Part shown: positions 37,501-43,500 of the stretch, in pieces
Layout: each line of letters opens with the position of its first letter
Numbering within the stretch: position 1 is the first letter of the stretch
Source: Leuctra nigra
Taxonomy: Eukaryota > Arthropoda > Insecta > Plecoptera > Leuctridae
Assembly: GCA_934045905.1 (NCBI GenBank)
Contig: OW203768.1
Span: 21,776,770 to 21,840,769, forward strand
Length of the DNA: 64,000 bases
Direction: 5' to 3'
Notes under the pieces: model-generated
The model's input: only the letters and a program-made list of their open reading frames with translations
Told to the model about the DNA's origin: nothing
Databases searched by the model: none
Program-made: the position numbers and the translations under genes

Positions 37501-40500
37501 GATCAATGTATCCATAGAGTTTACAAATAAAAATATAATATGCTTAAATTAACCGATTTAAATATATTTATTTAAAATAAAAGCAAGGATCGTTTAAAAT
37601 TTCATATTTTTCCGTTTTTCATTCAAATCAATAACAAAAATATAAAGCAAAATTAATATGTCAATAAATGTGGTCACAACAATGACATAAAAATAAATGG
37701 ACACTCTACCTTCCAAATGTCCAAATGTACATGGGTCTGTCAGACCCAGGTGACCACGCGTTACAAAATGACAGGTGACTATACCGGCGGGTTAAAAGTG
37801 GATAGGAAGATTCGTACTAGAGGTGACCGCGTGACGTGAGTCACGCGTGACTTACGGGTGACTCACGAATTTTATCGTGAGTGTGCGTGAGTGTGCATTT
37901 TTATGAAAATGCCGTGCGTGCGTGAGCGTGCAAAGTTGATACTCACGCGTGAATCGTGTCACGCGTGATTGTACGTGACACGAGTAATGCTGTGCCAGTA
38001 TTGAATGATTCTTTAATATTCAAAAGACAAGCATAAAAAATATTTAAAAAAAATTATTTAATTTGCAATCAGAGAATTGTGACTTTGGGTGTGTGTGTGT
38101 TTGTTATTGTTGTGTGCCACTGCCAGCAGTACTGTGCGTGGGTATGAAATGATCTCAGCTTCCTCCAGTCCAGCCAGACTCTATAGAGGTATATACCGGG
38201 TGGCGCAAAAAAATCCCCCTGATTGAGAGGTCACTTTATCGAAACTATTATAGATGGGTTACAGCTGGTCAAATTTGATTGTCAAAAAATTGATTAAACG
38301 GAGCTCAAATAGCGCGCGTCGATAAAACTTCCAATGGCCGGGACGCTGTTTCTTCACAACTACTTACGATAGCAAGCTGAAAATTTCAAATTATATTAAA
38401 AATATATTAAGATCGATTGTGTAAAGTTTCAGTCAATTTGAATGAATGGAACGAAAATTATGGAATCTTGAAGTTCCAGGATCCTATCTATAATAGTTTT
38501 GATATAGTGACCTCTCAATCAGGGGGATTTTTTTTTTGCGCCACCCGGTATAATCTATTTATATACTAGGTAGATTGTAGACCGGGCTAGACTACATCAT
38601 GGCTAGTGCGGAAAATACGATAGTAAGTCACAACTCAAAATGACTAAAATAAATTGAATTGCGTGATTAATCGTGAGCTGTCACTGCGTGAGTGTGCGTG
38701 AGTGTGCATTAAATAGGAAATTGTCTGCGTGAGTGTGCGTGATCGTGCAACATTAGGGGAACTGGCGTGCGTGAGTGTGCGTGAAAAATAAAAATGATTT
38801 CGTCACGTGACCCGACGTGAGTGGAAATCCACTCACGCGGTCACCTCTAACGTACTGACATTTTGACGTTTTGAAAAGACAGTTGGATCAAATTCCATTG
38901 TAGGACATGCGTACCTATGGGGCACACGGATCCCAGAAAGTGTACATTATGTAAGAGGATTTCCCCGCAAAATGTCATATGAAATTTCAATTTAATATTT
39001 TTATGAATGAAAAGGTTAATTTTGTCGAGTGAAAAGTGTATTTGTCATTATTTTTTCGGTGAACGGATATCTTGCCGACGGACGTTTTGCCGAAATCTCG
39101 TCGACCGAGGACATTTTGCCGAAAACATTTCTCGTTTCCGGACATTTTGCCGAAAATTGAAAATTGATTTGTGGAAGTATGTTTTCAAAATATGAAATTC
39201 CTGCGATTTGAATGCAAATTTATTAAATGAAATGAATAATGAATCATTTACCTTTTCATGTAAAAAATTATGTTAAATTATATGTTATTTTTACTAAAAG
39301 ATTTTATTTTACTAACTCGATAGGAAAATAAAAAGAGAAGTAGGAAGAGAAGGGGCGACGGATAGGGTAAAATGTTACCATCCCCCTACACATTTTGTGC
39401 AATATTAAATTTTTTATATATTATTTGAAACTGTTTTTCGCATGTTAATTGACATTTTATATTTGTACAATTCATTTGAATTAATATTTATATGAAATCA
39501 TCCCCAAAACTTTGAACCCATGCCACCCCCGAACGGGGGTATTTATAAGATCCCCCTTAAGAATCAAATCGAATGGATTTTATTTCGCTACAACATATCC
39601 AAAATCCACGCTTTTATCACTAAGCCCTGAATTTTGACGTAAAATGCAGCTGGACTAATGCAAGCGATTCGGGCTTCCAGATTTGCACCTGCCTGGCTGC
39701 GAAATTCCACTAGGTTATCCCGGCTCAGCGGCATCAATGCATCCTGGTTGACGTTGACGTGTTTTTCGAGGTACCATTGTTTACTTTAAACCCAGGTTTA
39801 AATCCAGGTTTTTCTCAAACTTCGTTCCCCCTTCTCTTTTTATTTTCCCATAGAGTTTTTATTTCCACATGATTTTTCGAATACTTATTTTTATTTTATT
39901 ATGTTTTAAAATTATTTTACTTTACATCATTTACTATTTTTTTTAAATTCATTATTCATTTAATTTAATAAATTTGCATTCAAATCGCATGAATTTCATC
40001 TTTTCGTATCACAAAAATATCGTATCACATTGTGATATTCATATCATTTCACAATTCAATTTTCGGCAAAATGTCCGGAAACGAGAAATGCTGTCGGCAA
40101 GACGTTCGGGGATGTCGGCAAAATGTCCTCGGTCGACGAGTTTTCGGCAAAATGTCCGTCGGCAAAACGTCCTACCACATATTTTTTCTGTTGATTTACA
40201 AATTTACAATAAAAAATATAATGAGACTTCCTGGCTTTGTCCACATACTCAACATTAATTTACCTCCTATCCCGCTTTGTACATCTGCTGTCTTCCGATC
40301 AATTTCATCCGCAGACAAATATCCATCATTGTTAAAATCAAGAGCTTGAAAATCAACGATGTCGTATTTTTGTCCCAAATAAGCTCGCGCTTCCTCGTAG
40401 TTAATGCGACCATCTCCATCCACGTCGACCCTCTTCATGGTTTGGTGAACCGAGCGTTGGGTTGTTTTCTTCACTAGACACTGGCCATCGGGCGGAGGAG

Positions 40501-43500
40501 GGACACAGGAATCCTCATAGCAAAAGCACGATTCAGAGATTTCGCGACACTCACAATTGCATCCAAAATTGTTGCAAATGTTGACACCGCAAAACGGGGT
40601 GCCATCGGTACAGTCGCCACACTTGGTCCATGTCCAGTTGAAACCTATGGACAGATGTTGAGAAATGATGAAATAGATTTTTTCTCGACGAGTGTAACAT
40701 GAGGGGTTAACAATTTCTCCATTTTAGTGCAACAGAAATTATTGTTTATTTCATATTATTCATGTTGGACCATTTGATTTCCTTATAGGCCCGATATTGC
40801 GAAAGTTAAAACGTCCGGATTAACTATAACTTTTGGGGTAAATTCAACTAATAATTTTGAATATCTATTTAGCTGTGTTTTAGTCCAAAATGTAATCCGA
40901 AATATCTAAACTATGGTAATACCGGCCGTTAATTGAATTTTTATTTTAATAATTTGTTTTCGTATATTTTTCTAATTTTATGTACCTAATGTTCTTTTAT
41001 AATATTTTTTTTTTATAAATTTTACTATGATAATTTTTCCTGCGATGTTATTTATTTTTCAACTGCGTTCTATTTGATTTTTTTATATGATTCTTTTCAA
41101 AATGTACACTGATTTTGTTTGCTTGTTTACCCCTCGGTGTAACAACTAATCTCCATTTCCACTTCGAATTAACCTCAATTTTGCGTCATTTCAGCGGCTA
41201 TCATTTCGGCACAAGGCAATGAATGCATGTGATGTTCATCATCAGTCAATGAATCACCAATGTATTTGGACGAGGAATAGAATACAAATAATTTCTGAAG
41301 AAGATTTTACCCCATTTAATAATGCAAACACGTTGTCACACGCACAAACAAATGGGAATTCATATAATGACCAATTTCAAATTGGAGCGCCAAGCGTCTA
41401 GCCAACCACAGCGCTGGAAATAAATTTATTGCAAAGGGTATTTTATTCGAGGTTTCTAATCAGTTGGGATTCGAATACAGTCCACAAAATTTGCAACAAA
41501 CATATGAAGAACAGTCTTAAAAAATATATATGTTTCGGCAAGAAATTTTGAAATATTTCACAACTTTTATACTTCATGAAAAATTTCATTTTAAATATTT
41601 CAGTGCCCACATACGACTCACCGTAATTTTGGAGGGTGGCTTTGTGTGTTCCTGCTGGGGGACAACCCTCTACTCTGTTGGCGAAGAAGGGCATTGGGTC
41701 ACAACAATCGCCGGCAACTAGCAGAGAGAAAGAGACGTACAATAATAGGTATAACAAGGAACGATCCGCCAGCAATGCTGCTCTCAATAGAGTACCGGGA
41801 ATAGACCTGGTTACTTACTAGGTAACAGTCTCTGTTTTGTTTGTTTCACTGGTTCACAGGCATTTTTTTTTTATAATTTAACCGTATTTTTACCGAAAGC
41901 ATCTGTGCACCAGTGAGATTTTGGACAGAGCTGTGACGTCATATGTATAGTTATCAGTGTTGTGATTTATTTATCTAGATAATTATCTAGATAATTAATC
42001 TTTATCTATTATTTTATCTAGATCAAAAAAATTGGTTATCTTCATCTTTAACTAGATACAAATATTGTTGAGCGAGCGTAGCGAGCGTCACCACGGTACT
42101 CTTATGGCACTTTCTCTGTGTGTGTGTTTTTTTTGTCTGCACTACCCAGGTCAAACCGCACAACCAATCGATCTGAAATTTTGCACACATACTAACGTAA
42201 TCTATGCGGTCTCTGGGATCGTTTTTGAACGGAAACCTGTGATTGGTTCAAATTTAAGAAAAATTATCTTTCGATTGGTTCGTCCAATCAATTTGAAATT
42301 TAGCAAAGTCACTGCAACTAACATTGTACCCAATCATAATAAATTTCAGCCAAATCCTTCCATTGGTTCAAATTTAAAACCATTTTTTCTGGTGATTTTT
42401 ACTAGAACCGATTGACCGACCAACTTCAAACTTCGCATGGCCATTGGTACCAACATTTTAGGTATTTTTGCCAATTTTCAGTCTAATCTGTAGTTATTTT
42501 CAAAAGTTTTTGTCATTTTAGTGACATTTTATTCCATAGTCTTGAAATATTTACTACATTTTCATCCCTGCCTTCTTTATAAGCTTCTGCTCCAAGGCCT
42601 GTAGAGCAGCCAAGCGGTCCACAATTTACAGTAAAACTAGCGCATATCCAATCGGATGCAGTAAGAAGGCCGAATCCTCCAATTGGTTTAAGTATAAATA
42701 ATATCTTCTGATTGGTCGACAATCAAAATGTTCCGATTAAGTTCAAATTTTGCATGGTGATCAAGACCAAAATAATCTAAAATTGTACACATGTTAAGCC
42801 AAATCAGTCAAGTATTAATTGTCATTTTACGAGTTTTGTATGGGTTGTCAAAAGCTGGAAAAAGTATGTAGGAAAGTCACGACACAATGGATCTAATATT
42901 CATCCAGAGTATTTATATGGAGATTGGAAAGTTTCAGAGAAAATCGTCTTGTGCCGTGTCGTTTATCGTGACTGGGGATGTTGCATGTTCTGTGCTCGCT
43001 CATCAACGCGTTACACTAAGCGTTTTCCTAGTTATCTATTGGCAATTATCTCGATAAAAAATATAAAATTCGAGTTTCGACAGGTGATTCTTCTAGTAAT
43101 TTATTTTCTCTTTATATTGTATCCCTGAAGATGGTAGATGTAATTTTATCGAAACATTGGATAAATAAGATTGTCCAAGAGATAATTCTACACGAACTTA
43201 TTCCCGAAAGAATAACGTAGCACAAAATGCATGTGTGTGTGTATGGACATTCACGAACCTCAAATGTCAGACGATATGAAAAAAGAAAATCATCTCCGTT
43301 TAGTCGCATTAGTTGTCTTGTTTTGACGGCCCATTTTTAAAAAACTAGAGTTCCGATTTTAGGTTTTGAAAATAATTAGGAAACAGTAGTAGGTAGTATT
43401 TGGTAAAATATATATATAGCAATTCAGGGACGTGGGTTCGAACCCCACAGTAGGCAAATATTTTCAATTTGCAGTTGGTATTAATTATCATCACCCCATC

